From positions 2,956,535-3,020,534 of the forward strand of contig CM021320.1 in assembly GCA_010645155.1 (NCBI GenBank): DNA of 64,000 bases, written 5' to 3'. Source of the stretch: Tigriopus japonicus (lineage: Eukaryota > Arthropoda > Copepoda > Harpacticoida > Harpacticidae). Below the pieces are notes generated by a model. That model was not told the origin of the DNA and made no database searches. It saw nothing but the letters and a program-made list of their open reading frames with translations. The translations under genes and the position numbers were made by a program. The first letter of the stretch is position 1; every line of letters starts with the position of its first letter. This document shows, piece after piece, positions 13,401 through 27,485 of the stretch.

Positions 13401-14430
13401 CATGATTTCGTTCCATACGCATGCGTGTTTTTGGTTTTTGTGGCGAAGATCAGGAAACGGTGCTCGGCTATCTTTATCCTGCTCTCCTTTTTGAATCTCG
13501 TGTTTCTTCGCTTTAGTTCCTATGTACTAGTAACACAAGAGCAGTATTTCATTCTGAAGACCAAGGAGAACAAGACCATGATGATGATGGTGATGATATT
13601 TCTTTCTGCCCCCTCCCTCTGCCTCCCTCCAACTTTACATTTGGAAAATAGGTAGGAAAGAGAGGAAAATTGAATTAGATGTACGACAGCATCATTTCTC
13701 GCCCCTTTTTTCTCGTTTTGCACTCAGTCGAAAAAGAGGGCCCGGAATAGTGCTGAGTACACCAATTTTCATGGAAAATACTCGGTGTTGTTTTCGAAAT
13801 GGCCCGGAAAAAAGTGGCCTACTAGCCCATATCCTTGAATATATGTGAAATGGATACGTATTGGTTCGAGGACAAGATCAGCCTTTTATGGCTTAGACTG
13901 GATCGATAAATGATTTAGGGTCTCCAAGTCGGTGTAGTTTTAAGACTGGAGCGTAAAATTGGGTTCATATTAATTGAAAATCTTGATTGACCACCTAGGT
14001 TTGAGACTAATGGGTACCTCTGCTTACGGAGAAGATACAATTTGAGGTCTCGTTTTTTGAGGGAAAACCCTTAGTGAACATAGGCTCAACCAACGTTTGT
14101 ACTTTTCAGACATCCTGTGTAAATGTTATATTTGAAACACATGCTTACTTTCAAGCTATTGATTTTACATATTTTACCCCAATCAAGTAAGTAAATGATG
14201 ATTTTCAGGAAGGGAAAGATCGATTTCGTCGCAATACCTTGGCATCGAACTGTCGTTGCAGTAACGGCATAATATTATAAGGTCTTCTCAATTCTACGTA
14301 GCAAAATACACAAAATGTCTGGTTGAAAGGTATATGAAGCCTTCCAAAATTCTTGTTCAGGAAACCCAAATACTTGTATGAGTAACAAAGTACTGTTGTG
14401 AAAAAAGTGCCTTTACCATGTTTATTCCAG
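7462..14430. other. Long stretch without a supported gene
   Basis: Only short chance frames are present on both strands. If the dpr-like gene extends upstream, as its missing first half-Ig domain requires, this may be one of its introns. I found no sequence here that looks like the missing exon. Confidence 0.5.
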
Positions 14431-17400
14431 GTTTCTTGGCTCCGCGCGTCGGACTCGCAAGTTCTCACCACGGGTTGGACCAAATTCACGGGTGATCGTC
14501 GCGTTAAAGTGATTCCCGCTGATCGAAGCCACACTTGGGGTCTTGGGATTCGGAATGTCACACCCAGTGATACAGGGTTTTACTTGTGTCAGGTCAACAC
14601 CGAACCCAAAATTACTTTGAGATTCCATCTAACAGTCACAAGTAAGTGTGCTTCATCTAAAATAAGGCTCGGATAAAGTTGCTGCTGCTTTATGTATAGT
14701 TGCAATATTTTTTGTTAAAAGTTGCACTCAATTCAACGAAAGTTGCTGTTTTCTGACCTAAAAATTTCACTTTTTTAAATAAATGTCAAATTTGGCCAAA
14801 CTTTTGTCTCAATGTTGGACAAAAGTTTGTAGTAATAAGTTTGTCTTTTCTTTAACCTTTGGCTTCCTTAAGAACGCAGTGTTGCTTTTGCACAAAGTAT
14901 TTTAGAATTCAAAAAAATATGGATACTTTGGTGTGGTGATTTTCGATTAATCAGTAATCCGATTAAAGAAAAATGTCGATTAATCATTAATCGATTAATA
15001 TCAATACAACTGAAACGATTAATTTCGGAAATTTCAAAAGACCAAATCGAAAACGAGACGCCGTTTTATTTTACTCTAATTTTTACGCAGAAGGATGAAG
15101 GTGACGCGCTGAACTTGAATTGAACCTTGCAGAGTTTGCCTCTCACTTTCTTTCGGTCACTTCTCAGTATTTCAAAGTGTTGCCACATTTCAGATCTTTT
15201 TCCTGGGACTGGAACCCAGCTTTGGCCACTTTGCTCCATTAAGTCAAATGTGGCTATATTGACGATTTTACACCTTTCAACGTTTTCAAGCAATGTACGT
15301 AGATTGGTTTTTTTTCTTTTGAAGCTTACAAGTGAAGGAGCGACCATAATGAGCAATTAGAGCGCTCAGAAGAAACCAGCTTTTCCGGTTTGTTAAACAA
15401 TTTTTGACCTCAGAAATTGAGATTTGACCTCTTTCCAAAATTAATCGTTTTAATCGATTAATCGCGATCGATCAACATCGATCAATCGTTAATCGTTAAA
15501 ATATGAATTACGATTAATTGAAGCACCCCTAATACTTTGAAAAGGTCTTGAAAAAGTACGTTTAAAGTATATATTTCGAGCACAACCCTGAACAATTTCA
15601 GTGATCGAGGTTGCTATTTGTTGCGAAAAAGATCTAAAAATGCTAATTTTAGATAAACGGCCAAAACTTGCAACTTGCATTCAGCAACTTTATCCGAGCC
15701 CTAATAATAAATAGCAAGAACTATTCTTTTTTGGGCCATAATGAAATATATGACATACTCCACTTTTATGTGGTCCAATAAAGCCATTTTAATCTGTGAT
15801 TAAAGTATCTAGACTTTAATTTCCCTCGACAAGTTCTAACAGTTTTTGGTACTGTTCTAGTTGAATGTTGAATGGCCATTGAAGTGAACCTTAATGCTAG
15901 CAGTGTTCAAAGTACAAATTCTGTCGTGGCGGCGTCAATAGCGCATTATTGATGACTATGTCGCAAGATGTCGCACCAAGAAAGGTCACTTGTAGGGAAA
16001 ATATGTTAAAGCTCTCTTACCAAGCAATTTGCACGTCATATTATAACTGTACTTCCTTTACTTTCACCAAGATGTACCAAAGTTAATAGCATGAAAGCAA
16101 TCACAAAGACCATTCCTTGGAAGTCAGCTTTTCTCCAAGACCTTTCAGTACAAAATTGAAGAAGTGAGATTTCGTTAATAGTACACATCTCGATGAAAAG
16201 AAAATTTGGCTCCCATATTTTGTAAGTACTTAAGGAAATTTCAACTTTCCTAGGATTTGACAATTTTTTGCAGGAAAAGAAGCTTTAAGCTCTTTATCTG
16301 AGCTCTCAAGTTATGAACGAGGTTGCAAATTTGACTTTATCAAAATGAGTGATCCTGCGTAAGGGAACATTAGAGATTGCATCAGATCTTGTCTCAAGGT
16401 ACTTTATAAATGTGTGCCCATTCTAGTGGAACCAACCGTCGGAAAAGAAAGTCCTGAAAAACCAATTGAGAGAGCTGATTTATCCATGTTCCTCTGAAGA
16501 GAAAACAGAGCCATTAGCATAGATATGATGGCCTCAGACCAATAATTGTCTTGGGGCGACGGCTTTACTACTAAGCCCATGGATCATGTTCGATCTTATT
16601 GGCCTTGGTCGCAATTGGCATTGTTGTAATAGAATGATAATACCCAGCCATAATCGAGGAGACGATGGCCCATCATGGATTGGTGGGTTTGGAACTCACT
16701 CTAAGATCTGTGTCCTTTTTTTTGTCTATAAACTTGTCCCAGGGGCTTATCTTTGAACATTAGAGAGTATCCAAGTGCAGTCTTGTTGCGTACCATGTGA
16801 AGCAGTGGTATTTGTAAGCACATTGTTTCCCTTGGGGGCAAAATAATCTTGTAAAGATGGGCAAGGACATCAAAAGATGGCTTTGGCGAAAGCTTCTCCA
16901 AATTCACCAATGGCAGGTTGCTTGTTTCAGCCTTTTGCCAAGCTTGAGAAAGTGGACCGAATTTCTGATCGTCTTGGAAACCCCGAATTACTGTACATAC
17001 AATATGTAAATACTATCAAATCAGCTCAAGGTTCCATGTTTCTCTCTTCTTTCCAGAGTCATTTGCATTCATCCCCGGGAATAATGAGCGGTACGTTCAA
17101 ACCGGAAGTCAATTGGAGCTCAAGTGCCGGATATCGAAAACCGTTTTGCCCGGCGAGAACCCACCCATAATCGAGTGGACTCGAAATGGAACGCTTGAAC
17201 CCCAAATGGGAAATCACATTCATTTCTCTCCAGCCGTATTTAATAAGGTACAAAAAGTCTTTGGAATTGATCACGATTGTAAGATGGCATAGTGCGGGGA
17301 AACCAAGTGATATTTATGATCTCAATCTCTATCTGTATAGGCCCAAAACAGTGTTGAATCAACTCTACGAATTGATTCGGTGACGTTGGACGACTCCGGA

Positions 17401-20400
17401 ATTTATAAATGTACCTCGAACGCAGCCTCAGAGGCCACCGTGACCGTTTTAGTGACCTCAGGTAATGGATTTCCTCTCTATATAGCGCGTTATATATGGC
17501 CAGCCAACCTTCACTTGAGCAGAAAATATGGCCTTTTTTGCCGATTTCGAAGATGGCATGGACATTCGCTTTTCCACGGACTAGAGAAACTTCATAGAAT
17601 CTTCTGGCTGTGACATTTCATCACGGGTATTTTGGTTTAGATTGAAATTTGGCAAAAACAACGGGGCTAAATGTTAAAGAAATGCATCCGATGCAAATTT
17701 TCTGAGGGGGAAATTTGATGTTCTCAAACAATTTGATTGATGGACTTGGTTAGCCATTTGGCAATATTTCTTCTTTCGTTTACTCGAGTATCGGTGCTTT
17801 TGAAATTTACAATACCATTTACTTCACTCAACACTCCAATTATCAAAGTGTCGGGTTTCTTCTGAACCTGTGAACAATTTCGAGATAACAAGAGTTTAGC
17901 AATAATGTACTGATCTAATATCCAAAGAGGTCTTAAAAATGATGATCCTAGGCTTTGCATTGACCAGAGTGGTTTTCGATACCATCCAGATATTGATTTC
18001 ATTCAAACATACACTAAACCTAAGATCAAACATCGCAAGAGGGTCTCAAAATGGGCATTGATTCGATCCAAATGCAAAACAAATTCGTTCCAAATGAAAT
18101 TTATGACTTTGGTCTGTTTTATGGCAATCAAAATTGAACTTTTATTTAGTGAGTCTATAATCCAAAGAACCAGCCAAAAACACGAAAATCTCAGATGCGT
18201 CCCATTTCAATGGTTGAAACAGAGAGTAAAATAACAGGCATAATTTCATACTTTTGATCCTGTGGATTGGTCTCTTTAGTCAATTACGTAGATACCCGAG
18301 TGGGCTCTTTGCAAACAAACGAAAACGTGGTTCGGAGAAATGCATTCATTAGGGAGTTCCTGGCCAAAAATGGATTCACTTTGAAGAAGAAACAGAAAAT
18401 GCACCATTCTGTAATTGTTCATGCAACAAGTGTTCTTCTGCCTGATTACGTTATCGAATGGCTTTGCTTGTATGTACAAATAAAAACAAACACACATATT
18501 TGTGCATGGCTTACCCTCAAAACATATGCGTTCTGTCATTGTTCACATGCAGCAAAACCATTGATCCAAAACGAGGTCATCGAGGGCGTCAAATATGCTG
18601 ATAAGAACTTGAAATAAAGAAATGGGCAGCACTGTTTGCCTCTCATGCACTTTGTTGTGCCAAGAGGCTCAAGTGGTTGGTTGCACTTCAGAAATCTGCA
18701 TCTTCCGACACACGTGCCAATAATAAGAACGAGCGCCCATTTCTTACTCGGCCATTGCACACTCTCTCCATCTGGAAGTGAGGGTGCTTCCTTCTTTTGC
18801 TTAGTTGGTTGGTTGGTCTTGGACCACGGACGTTGGCAATCCATTCCTGAATTGGCAAGAACATTAATTTCCAACCAAGCCGGTGCCCCCCTCCACCACT
18901 TTCCAACATACTCCGGTTCTCCAAGAATGTGTATATTATGGCAACGCTTTACTAGCTACTCATTTCTGGGTGTGTTTTTATTCTCGAACCACCTCCGCTT
19001 CTCATTCGAAGAGCTCTTCCTCGTGCAGAGAATGAACAAATTTCCAGATTGCGACAGGTCGGGGAGAAGCCCTCCCGACACTCTTTTATGAAGATGAAAA
19101 AGGTTTAAATTAAGAAACCATTTAAAACCTCCCTTCGGAATGGCGCAGTGGGACCTCAGTGGGTATTTTTGCGTCCACCAAGCAAACAAGTCGCTGAGAA
19201 ACGAAATCGCCTACACAAAACCTGACACGGTCGAGGTGTGGCTGACATCTGTGAGTGAAAGTTCGAAATGAGATTACGACATATTGGGAGTCACTAGATG
19301 AATTACCACTTAATTATAACATTGTTTCAAAGTATGAAAATGCCTATTAAAGGATCAAACTAAAAGTTATTGAAATAAGTAGGATGCTATTTACGTAGAC
19401 ATCACGGGATATTGTATCTCATCCTTTAGAAAAGTGCTTCCAAAACTTTGATTAAAGTTTACACACAAACGATGTTTATTAAAAATGCTTAAAGGTGAAC
19501 ACTAAGATTGGACTTGGATTCGAAGATGTCAGGCACCCTTGTTTAGAGTTCACAGGGTCCAAATGTGACCTGATCATCTAATATTTAGCCTTAGGGTATT
19601 TGAACAACGTCAGAAGCCAACGGAGAAACTTGTTTGCCGTATAAAATTTGGACTTTAAAACGGGAAAGATGCCAAATATGTACTGCAATGTTTTGCCGGT
19701 TCTAGTTTGATCCTCCCAACCTATCTTGTATTTCATAATTTAGAAAGTTAGTCAGTCTCAGATAGCCTTTTCTCGAAGCCTTTTCCTTAAAATGTTGTTC
19801 GGCTGTTCGAGTGTTTCAGAAACTATTTTGCCACCGGTGAAAAAGTGTGTGTATTGTCGTAGGTTGTATGGACGGTGCGAACTTTATGACTTGGCCAGTG
19901 CGAACGAAGGCTGAAACTAATTTGGCGGCTCTGCCCCAAAAGTCGTCCAAAACGCAAATTGGATTTTCCTGGTCGCCTGTCAATACCGCGACACCAAGGA
20001 GTTCGTGTGAAAACTTTTTGCACCCATTTGTGGGTTGAACACGATGCGGTTGCATGGATGAGCTCTTAGCTCGAACGTAATGCGGACGATGGCGGCGGAA
20101 TTGGCTTTATCGGGCGATATCGCCATTCACCGATATTGAACAGTGACATGATTGTCTGACTTGCGCCATCCAATGTTGAGTAGACTTCGAGGGCAACAGA
20201 ACAACATCACCCGTGTTCTGTTCATATCAAGAAGGGAAACTTTTCCGGTTGCCAGAAAGGGAAACCTAATTTGCAGCATCTCGTGATTCTTCACCCTCAG
20301 ATTTGTTTTAGAGCAGCGAGCGGGACTTGTTAGAAAATCCTTTGAAGAGCGAGTGGATTACAGAAACCCCACAGAGTCACATCTACATACCAAAAAGATG

Positions 20401-23400
20401 AAGAGACAGGTATATGCAGGCTTATTTAAGGGCAGGCATAGAAAATTGCAAATGCATTATGCTCGACAGCTATAGCGCCCTTTTCAAAACTGAAGAAACA
20501 TATTTGAATATCTTTTCCTCGCAGTGTACGACGCCAAAGGGGGAAAACGCCAATATGCAAGGATACATTATCCTGCTTCTTACAATCAAGTCAGTGGAGC
20601 TTTTTTTGCTATGATATGCCCTTTCTACATTATCACGAGAACGCCAAGTACAAATTGCCAAAAAAATATGCAACTTTCAACAACTTACATGTATGAAAAA
20701 CAACTCTCCTACTCAATCAAACGTCCTATCTTTTCTTAATGATATCTTTCCACTTTATTTGACTTAGCCTTTAAAATTGATTCAAATGGCATCATCGAAT
20801 CTCTTGATATAAGCACAATTCCATCCAGTTTGGATGAAAATAATGCCTGACAAGAATGGCTTTTCGCCGAATAGATTCTTATAAAAGTACTTTTTAGGAC
20901 GGATTTTGCTTTTAGTGGTTCTTCCACTTACTTGAAGTTTTGAAGAGGACTACAAAGATAACTGATTCCAGGTCCTTTGAAATGCCACTTCCAGGCTATT
21001 CCGATGTTTTCCATGAAGTGGCGGACCAAAATTTAAAGTTTGTCAAGTTGACTTTCATTTGCACTAATTGGAAGCCACATGTTTCGTTTCTTGTGACAAA
21101 AGTTTTTCCCATTTTCTCCACTTTCAACAAAACAACTTCTTCTCCGCAATGTTGCGTAGAAAACTGAGCATTGGCTTTCAATGGAAAGAGTGTTGGTTCA
21201 ATGGGGGCTTTAGTTGGCTGTAGTATGCAAATAATTTTAAAATCGAACAGACTAAATCGATAACAGATTAATAAATACTTGTAATGAAATTAATGGGACA
21301 AAATGGGAAAAAAGCAAGATGGGAAACAGATACATAAAGAACAGTTTTCCCTTAACGTTTAACACATGGAACGAAATGTTTTTGCGCTGAAAATAAAACT
21401 GACGGAACCAGAACCTTTCCATTTACTGTATTGTTACTTAGAACGTAAACAAGACATCAGAGGCTAGTTTTTTAGATGCAAAAGAGCGATCTCAAGATCG
21501 TACTTTAGTACACTAAGTCCGATCTTGAGATCGATCTTTGCGTCTAAAAAACTAGCCTAAGGATTCGTACGATATTCGACAATAGGCACATGCTTTTTAC
21601 TACCGCTATAAGTAAAGCGATTCCTTGTAAACAATAAATCATAAATGTGATAAATAATTTAAACAATTAACGTTTATATAAAATTTGGTCTACCAACGAG
21701 TTATTGTTGTCAGATCTGGACAACCCTTGAAAAGTGGGTTGATCAATAAAGGAACATAAATTGGTTGTTATGCCTTTGATGATGGTTGATTCGAAATCAA
21801 AGTACAAATAAGCCGATTGTTTTTAACGTTGACTTGTTTTCTTCGTCGTTTGATTTTCTCCGCAATTACAAATAGTCTTGATTATAAAGCAGTAACCACC
21901 AGTTTAGATGAAAATGGAGGACAAACACAATTATGGAATGATATTTTCTCTGTCTGCGGTAACGACAATACTTTCGTACGTTTGCCAAGACTGGGAACAC
22001 AATTCAAATGGAACACTCACTTCCTCGTTTTCCATCGCCGATGGTCCACTTTTTGGCAAAAGAATTTAACCTTAGAGAAAAAGGAATTTAAATTGCTTCA
22101 TTTTCTATTCTCCAGGAAGACAATTTTATTTGGCTTTTCGGATTGAGTGATGCTTTTTCGAGAGGGAGAAAGGAAGGAGGGAGGAAAAAGCAGGAAAAAA
22201 GCAGTTTACCAAAGTAGAGGTGAGTCAGTCAGTCAGTCAGTCACTTACTCAGAAAGACGGAAGAGACCCAAATTTGAATGGACATTTCCCATGCATATTA
22301 GGCCTCATTCGACTCACTTCGTGACTGATTTGACGTGACAACATCGTAGCATCACCAGACAAGCGACAATAGACTGTCCCTTTTCAAATGGAAATTTTAC
22401 ATCCATCTGGCCTAAAATGAAGGAAACAATAGGCGAACTCAGTCGAGTGCAGTGGAAGCTGCAACGTCAGCCAGGTTTTTCTTTCCCAAGACTTTGGACT
22501 TTGTGATTGGAACGGCGAATCTTCTTGGACTTAGCTGTCTTTGTCTTTATGAAGTCTGTTAAGTGCACCAGCATTCCAAGAGGGTTTGAAATACTTTAGA
22601 GACGGTATACTAAAGTAAGCTTCAACTTTGGGAATGCTTTGGCTGTTTACCCACTTATGGGGACAGTTTTTGCAGAGGGCCTCTTAAACGGCAATCAAAG
22701 TCGTTGATGGCCCCATGAACCGTGCACACTACGAAACAAGCAAACGTTCGTTCCACCTTGCTCGAAAACGGTTCTGATCCAAGAAAGTCTCGCATGCGTC
22801 AAATGGTTGGCTTTTTCTGCATTTAACTTTACTGCATTAACCCGTATCGAAACAGATGATTTTTATGCAACAAAAGGCCGAGGTCATTGGTAAACCTTGA
22901 ACTTTCATAATGTGCTAATACTTGCTATTCAAATGGCCTTGATAGACAGATTTTTGACATATTAATGCATTGGTTGCTAGGAAGATGAGGACTTTCACAA
23001 CATGCATTGATTATCAATAGATCACAGTCACCGTAAGCAATTTGAAAAGGTCATCAGATCATTGGAATCCGTGAGTTGAGTATCTGAAAAAGGACAAGAT
23101 CTTGAGAATCGGGCTAAGCACCAACCAACCCCATTCAAAGTTCAACGAGTTGAACCCCCATCCAGTAGCTCAAAGCGCCTCCAAGTTGTTTGTCATCTTA
23201 ATTCCTTCAATTTGCCCACTCACGTTCCACTTCGCACTCGTCAGGCTGAAACTAGAATTCTCAAATGAGAGAAGCTCCACAACCGACTTGATTATAAAAT
23301 TGGCTGAGGTTTGAGACACACTCCAGCTAAGCTAATTTAGCAGCATTTTTATCGAAACTTTTGGCAAGTTTCATTGCAAGCCACCATTAAACCAAAGCTG

Positions 23401-24615
23401 TGACTTTAGGGGATCTGCTTGCTTCTCGTTGAATTAGGGTTTGGAACGCATAACACCGCCACCACTTTCTCCAGTTCCGCCAAACAACAAGGCGCTCCCG
23501 CAAAAACTTGGATCAAACACAAAAGGAAACAGCACAAGAACCTAACCGAGCTACGTAGGTAGCACCCCTCGTGTTGTTGAATCTCTTAAGTGAGATCATG
23601 GCAGGTTTCATCTGAAATTCTGACACTAATCAAGTACTTAACATGGTTGGTTCAAAGCTCGCACGTTGAACTTGAGCTTAGGAGAAGGGTACGGTTCCTT
23701 TAGATTCCATTTTAACTGGTGAGCTAGGGCTCAAGAAGCCCTTTTTGGTTCCAACCAAAGCTACCACCCTTTCCATTCCCCCACCTCAAGTGCACTAAAA
23801 GCTCATCATAGTGATTCATTATACTCCCAGGATAGTCGAGTAACCGTACTGAGGTTCGTTCTGCGTTTTGCTTCGCTTTATTCCATCCTTCGTGTTTCCA
23901 TTGCCAAGGATTTGAAGAAAAAAATGAAGCCTTTCTCGGCCATTTGCACTGGCCCACGAGAAAGAAAGAAAGAGAGAGAGAGAGACACTACCATCACTAC
24001 AGTACATTCAAAACGCCCTCACGGTCCATTAACCTTGGAATTCTGGAACCAACGACCACGTACTCGATTACAGCTCACTGAAAGAGAAAGAGAGAGACCT
24101 GAATCTGCTTAAAACGGAGTCAAATCCATTATTTCTTGGGCATCCCGACGTAATTTCTATGCAGCTCCAGACTGGATCAAATCGAGCCCACTCAAGCCCC
24201 TTTCTTTTTTACCTCTTTTTTCGAGATTTTTGATGCTTCGGCCTTCGCTCTCTTGGCCTTCCTTCTCGACCCTGTGGGACAAGACCGAGAATCTACCTTT
24301 TTCCCCGAGTCCTTGAGGACTAAAACTTTTGTTCTTTCTTTTCCAGGAGAACAAAGAGCGGCCATCGTGGAGGAGAATTCTGGCCGTTCTGGGCATTCAA
24401 ATTTGAACAAATATCTTGTGGTGGTGTGTGGGCTCTTGCCAGCACTTTTGCTCCACATGAGAGAAACCATCGACCACATAACAAGGCCCAGTAGCGTGCT
24501 CTCGGGTTTGAGTGGTCCAACCCAAAAGATCTTTTCATCCAGGTTGATGGCCCCGTCCACAGAGGAATCGAGTACTTCCACGTACGAGCAACTCCTCTTC
24601 AAGTCAGATACATAG
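14431..24615 (+). CDS. Dpr-like immunoglobulin cell-surface protein, last four exons
   Basis: Exons are 14431..14641, 17057..17247, 17341..17461 and 24347..24615, with phases 0/1/0/1 that all agree; together they encode 263 residues. Exon 1 starts VSWLRASDSQVLTTG and holds the second half of Ig1, including GFYLC. Exons 2 and 3 give Ig2 with cysteines in LELKC and GIYKC. Exon 4 begins GEQRAAIVEE, matching the GEHPAAM segment after Ig2 in Drosophila Dpr proteins, then a hydrophobic run (YLVVVCGLLPALLL) and a Ser/Thr-rich tail ending KSDT. Dpr proteins are neuronal surface receptors that bind DIP partners in synaptic specificity; that role is inferred from family. The signal peptide and first half of Ig1 lie upstream and were not found. 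Which dpr paralogue this is cannot be told. Confidence 0.85.
14663..15703. mobile_element. hAT-like non-autonomous element, interrupted by a second element
   Basis: Terminal inverted repeats are TAAGGCTCGGATAAAGTTGC on the left and, reversed, TAGGGCTCGGATAAAGTTGC on the right, followed by similar sub-terminal GTTGC-rich sequence. The flanking 8 bp (ATCTAAAA and ATAATAAA) match at only five positions, so the target duplication is decayed. It lies in the dpr-like intron that starts at 14,642. Related ends occur at 40,119-40,135 and from 63,848. Confidence 0.7.
14931..15531. mobile_element. hAT-type MITE nested inside the 14.66-15.70 kb element
   Basis: The element is flanked by a perfect 8-bp direct repeat ATACTTTG (14923-14930 and 15532-15539). 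Ends read GTGTGGTGATTTTCGATTAA and, reversed, TAGGGGTGCTTCAATTAA. Sub-terminal blocks of ATTAATCG occur on both sides. The 8-bp duplication and CACCCCTA-type end fit the hAT superfamily. No transposase is present. It inserted into the older hAT-like copy around it. Confidence 0.8.
21461..21558. other. Strong imperfect hairpin, about 98 nt
   Basis: The left arm (21461-21500) and right arm (21520-21558) pair almost throughout. The outer 22 bp differ at one position, there is a small asymmetric internal loop, and the inner CGATCTCAAGATCG block is perfect; the loop is 19 nt. The size and shape resemble a microRNA precursor, but a small foldback transposon fragment is equally possible. It lies in the last intron of the dpr-like gene. 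No flanking target duplication is visible. Confidence 0.6.
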
Positions 24616-27485
24616 AAGAATGGTGGTGAAGAGCATGAGGACGAACAACTTCCAACCGCGAACAGCTTACAGTACTCACACTACGCACAAGGACTACTCC
24701 CTCCAAGCAGCTCTGAAGTTAAACTTCGATCTGCCCCATTAGAGGTGGACTATTAAGCTAAAAGCCAAGTTCATTCGCCGGATGAAGGTCTTTCTCTCAT
24801 CTGATGTGAGGACCTTCTTCGAGTAGTCGGGACTCAATCGGAAAAAAGGCCGGGTGTAAAGTGAAGAAAATTGTTGACCAGTTCGGTCTCACTCACCCCG
24901 TTTCAAAGAGCAACGAGGAGAACAACCACATTGTCCTCGTCATAACCATCATTAGGTGAACTCAATCTCAACTTCTCGTCTGATGCCAGTTCTTCGCCCA
25001 TGAAAAGCCGTTTGTGCTAAGACTTCCTTGACCGTTTGAAAACCTCTTCCATTGCTCGGATTTTTCACCCACATCCCTCGTCTTCTGCCACTCCTTTTGT
25101 CTGTCTATAACCTTGAACCACTGGAAGTACGAGTATTTTGTTCCGAAGAGAATGGTTACAATTTCAGAAAGATGGGTTCAGGGAATGAGAGAAACGATAG
25201 TGAGAGATTCATTTATCTGTCGGCCTGAAAATGAGCCCGTTTCGGGAATCTGGCCAAAGTTCAAGCAAGTTAAAAGGATCATGCAGTGTTCTTTGCCTTG
25301 GAGAGAGAGAAAAAGAAAGGGAAACTTTTTCACTTCCTTCGTGGTCGTCGTCATTTTCGCCGTGTTCTTCTTCTTCTGCTTCGTCTGTCCCATGGCCCAA
25401 GAATGATGATACAAGGACCTTCGAACCCTTCCATCCATTTTGGCGTTTGGTTGGAAGAACATTCGCCTACGTACATAGTATGAGAAGTACATAAGTCTCG
25501 TTGGTCGTGGAGCGGGTTCATGCGGCAATGCCTTTCATATTGAGATAGTCCCAACTCATTCCAACAGAGGTCATGAATCAGGAGCTAAGAATGAGAAGAA
25601 AGAGGGCCACCACTACGAACCACTCACTTTTGATCCGACTGAAGAGCGAGTGGAGCCAATTGGTGCAGTGAACCTTTTTGTGCCAATCATTTCCGCTCAT
25701 CGCAACTTCGTCACTCTTTACAAACCCTAAGCGAATGCGTTTCCTTTTGAAATATATATTAAGCAAAAATATATAGAAAGATATCAACACTGTGCTTTTG
25801 TATCATTTTGATGTTCCGAGGGAGGTTTCCGCCTTTTGAAAGATCATTGAGGAAGAGTGACTTGTAAACGTCAAGGAAGAATTACCCTCTTCCCACGCTG
25901 ACCTTTTACCTTTATCTTTACGGTCATTGGAGAAAATGACAAGCAATCAGTTTGGCTGTATCAAGCTTTGTTAGAGTCGTCCATTAGCCTCGTCCAATTT
26001 TTTAATCTTTTATACGACCCAAAAAGGATACTTGAACGTGGATCTTGGTTTAATTACCTAAAAACTACCATGACCGGAACGTCTTTCCCCAACATGAAAC
26101 TAATACGTTAGAAGACACCCAAGACAATTGGTGGTTTTCTTCACAGTAACGTTCGTAACAACCATTTGTTTTGCAATTGGATCAGCCGGATTTGTCTGCC
26201 AATTGCTTTGGGACACCTCGAAAGGTCTCGATCACCAACCAATCTAAAGGTGATGGTTGATGGTGAGGCATTTGTCGGGCAGGAGGAACGAATAGCAAGT
26301 TTGTCCTTGTTTTTGCTTCAAAGGCTGTTTCTTTCTTTGTCTGTGGACAGATTGGTTAGTCACCGCCGTCACCACTACCACCACTTCCATTGCCATCGAG
26401 ACCAATGGGAACAGCTGCAAAATTGCTTAAAGTGTCCCATGGCCAAAATAACAAGACAATAAAACCCCACACTTTAGGATAGTTCCACTTGGGTGGTAGC
26501 CACCAATAATTGTTCCCGAAGGGCCACCATGGCCTTAAACCCTAGGAATCCAAGGACCAAAGAGCCACCAGACCAGAGGATCACTTATACATTCAGGATC
26601 ATCCTGAAAGCCTTGTCTACAAAGTCACTCGATCACATAAAATATCATCTTTTATTGATTTGCCTCCAAGATAAGAGCAGAGTTGGCGTTGTTCCACTCA
26701 CGCTTCAATGAGTTCCACTCTCCTCATCTCCACATCAAGGCATCTTTCCAAGACTGTACTAAGCAATGGGTGCTGCTGAATCTTCAATGGACTTCGAGTG
26801 AAGAATTCCATAGTCGGAGCATGTCATCAAAGCGGGGTTTCAGATTAAATTTTAAAGTCGTACATCCAATCCATATTTCTTGTACCTACTTACAAATTGG
26901 ACTACTCAAGTGTAGCACCGCCTAAACTCACTTCACGAAACGATGGATACAATAAGTCGATTATTACAATTTCCAAGTATCACAGGTAGTTGTACCCTGG
27001 CGTATCATGTTCGTATGTGTGTTTGTGTGTGTTTTCCTTTGTTTCGAGTATGTGAAATTGGGGCTAATTCAAGAAAAAGGACAAGTGCCTCAGAGGGTCC
27101 TATTACAAAGCTTAATGGGGGAATGTGATTACGCCTCAAGTACGTGGGCTTCAGCTTACATTTGAATTTATTTCGCAGTCTTGTCCGTTCCAAGTCTCGT
27201 TAGAGGCGAATTGCTTTGCACAAGTATGTTTGTATTCTGGATGGTTGGTTGGCCTGAAAAACCGATATAAAACGGACAACAAACAAGTTGAAGTTTTCTT
27301 CAAATTTCTCGGCCTTTTCTTTCCAAAACAACAACCAAACTTGAACGTGAAAGAGACAAAGTGAATTGGGAGGGGAGATTTTAAGAAAAGAAGCCAAATC
27401 CATGGATGAAGGACAAGACAGAGGGAGTCAATGAAACAATGGTAATCCAGCCAAGAAGTGGCGAACAGAGAAGGAGCCTTTCTTT
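24616..27485. other. Intergenic stretch between dpr-like and kelch genes
   Basis: The two genes are convergent here. I see short chance frames and purine-rich tracts (near 23970, 25300 and 26330) but no supported gene. No AATAAA-type signal stands out close to either stop codon. Confidence 0.5.

Noticed and set aside
25113..25406. Plus-strand frame with a hydrophobic end, considered as an alternative dpr last exon
   Set aside because: The exon at 24,347 has a matching phase, an acceptor and the Dpr-type GEQRAA sequence, and ends in a stop before this frame.
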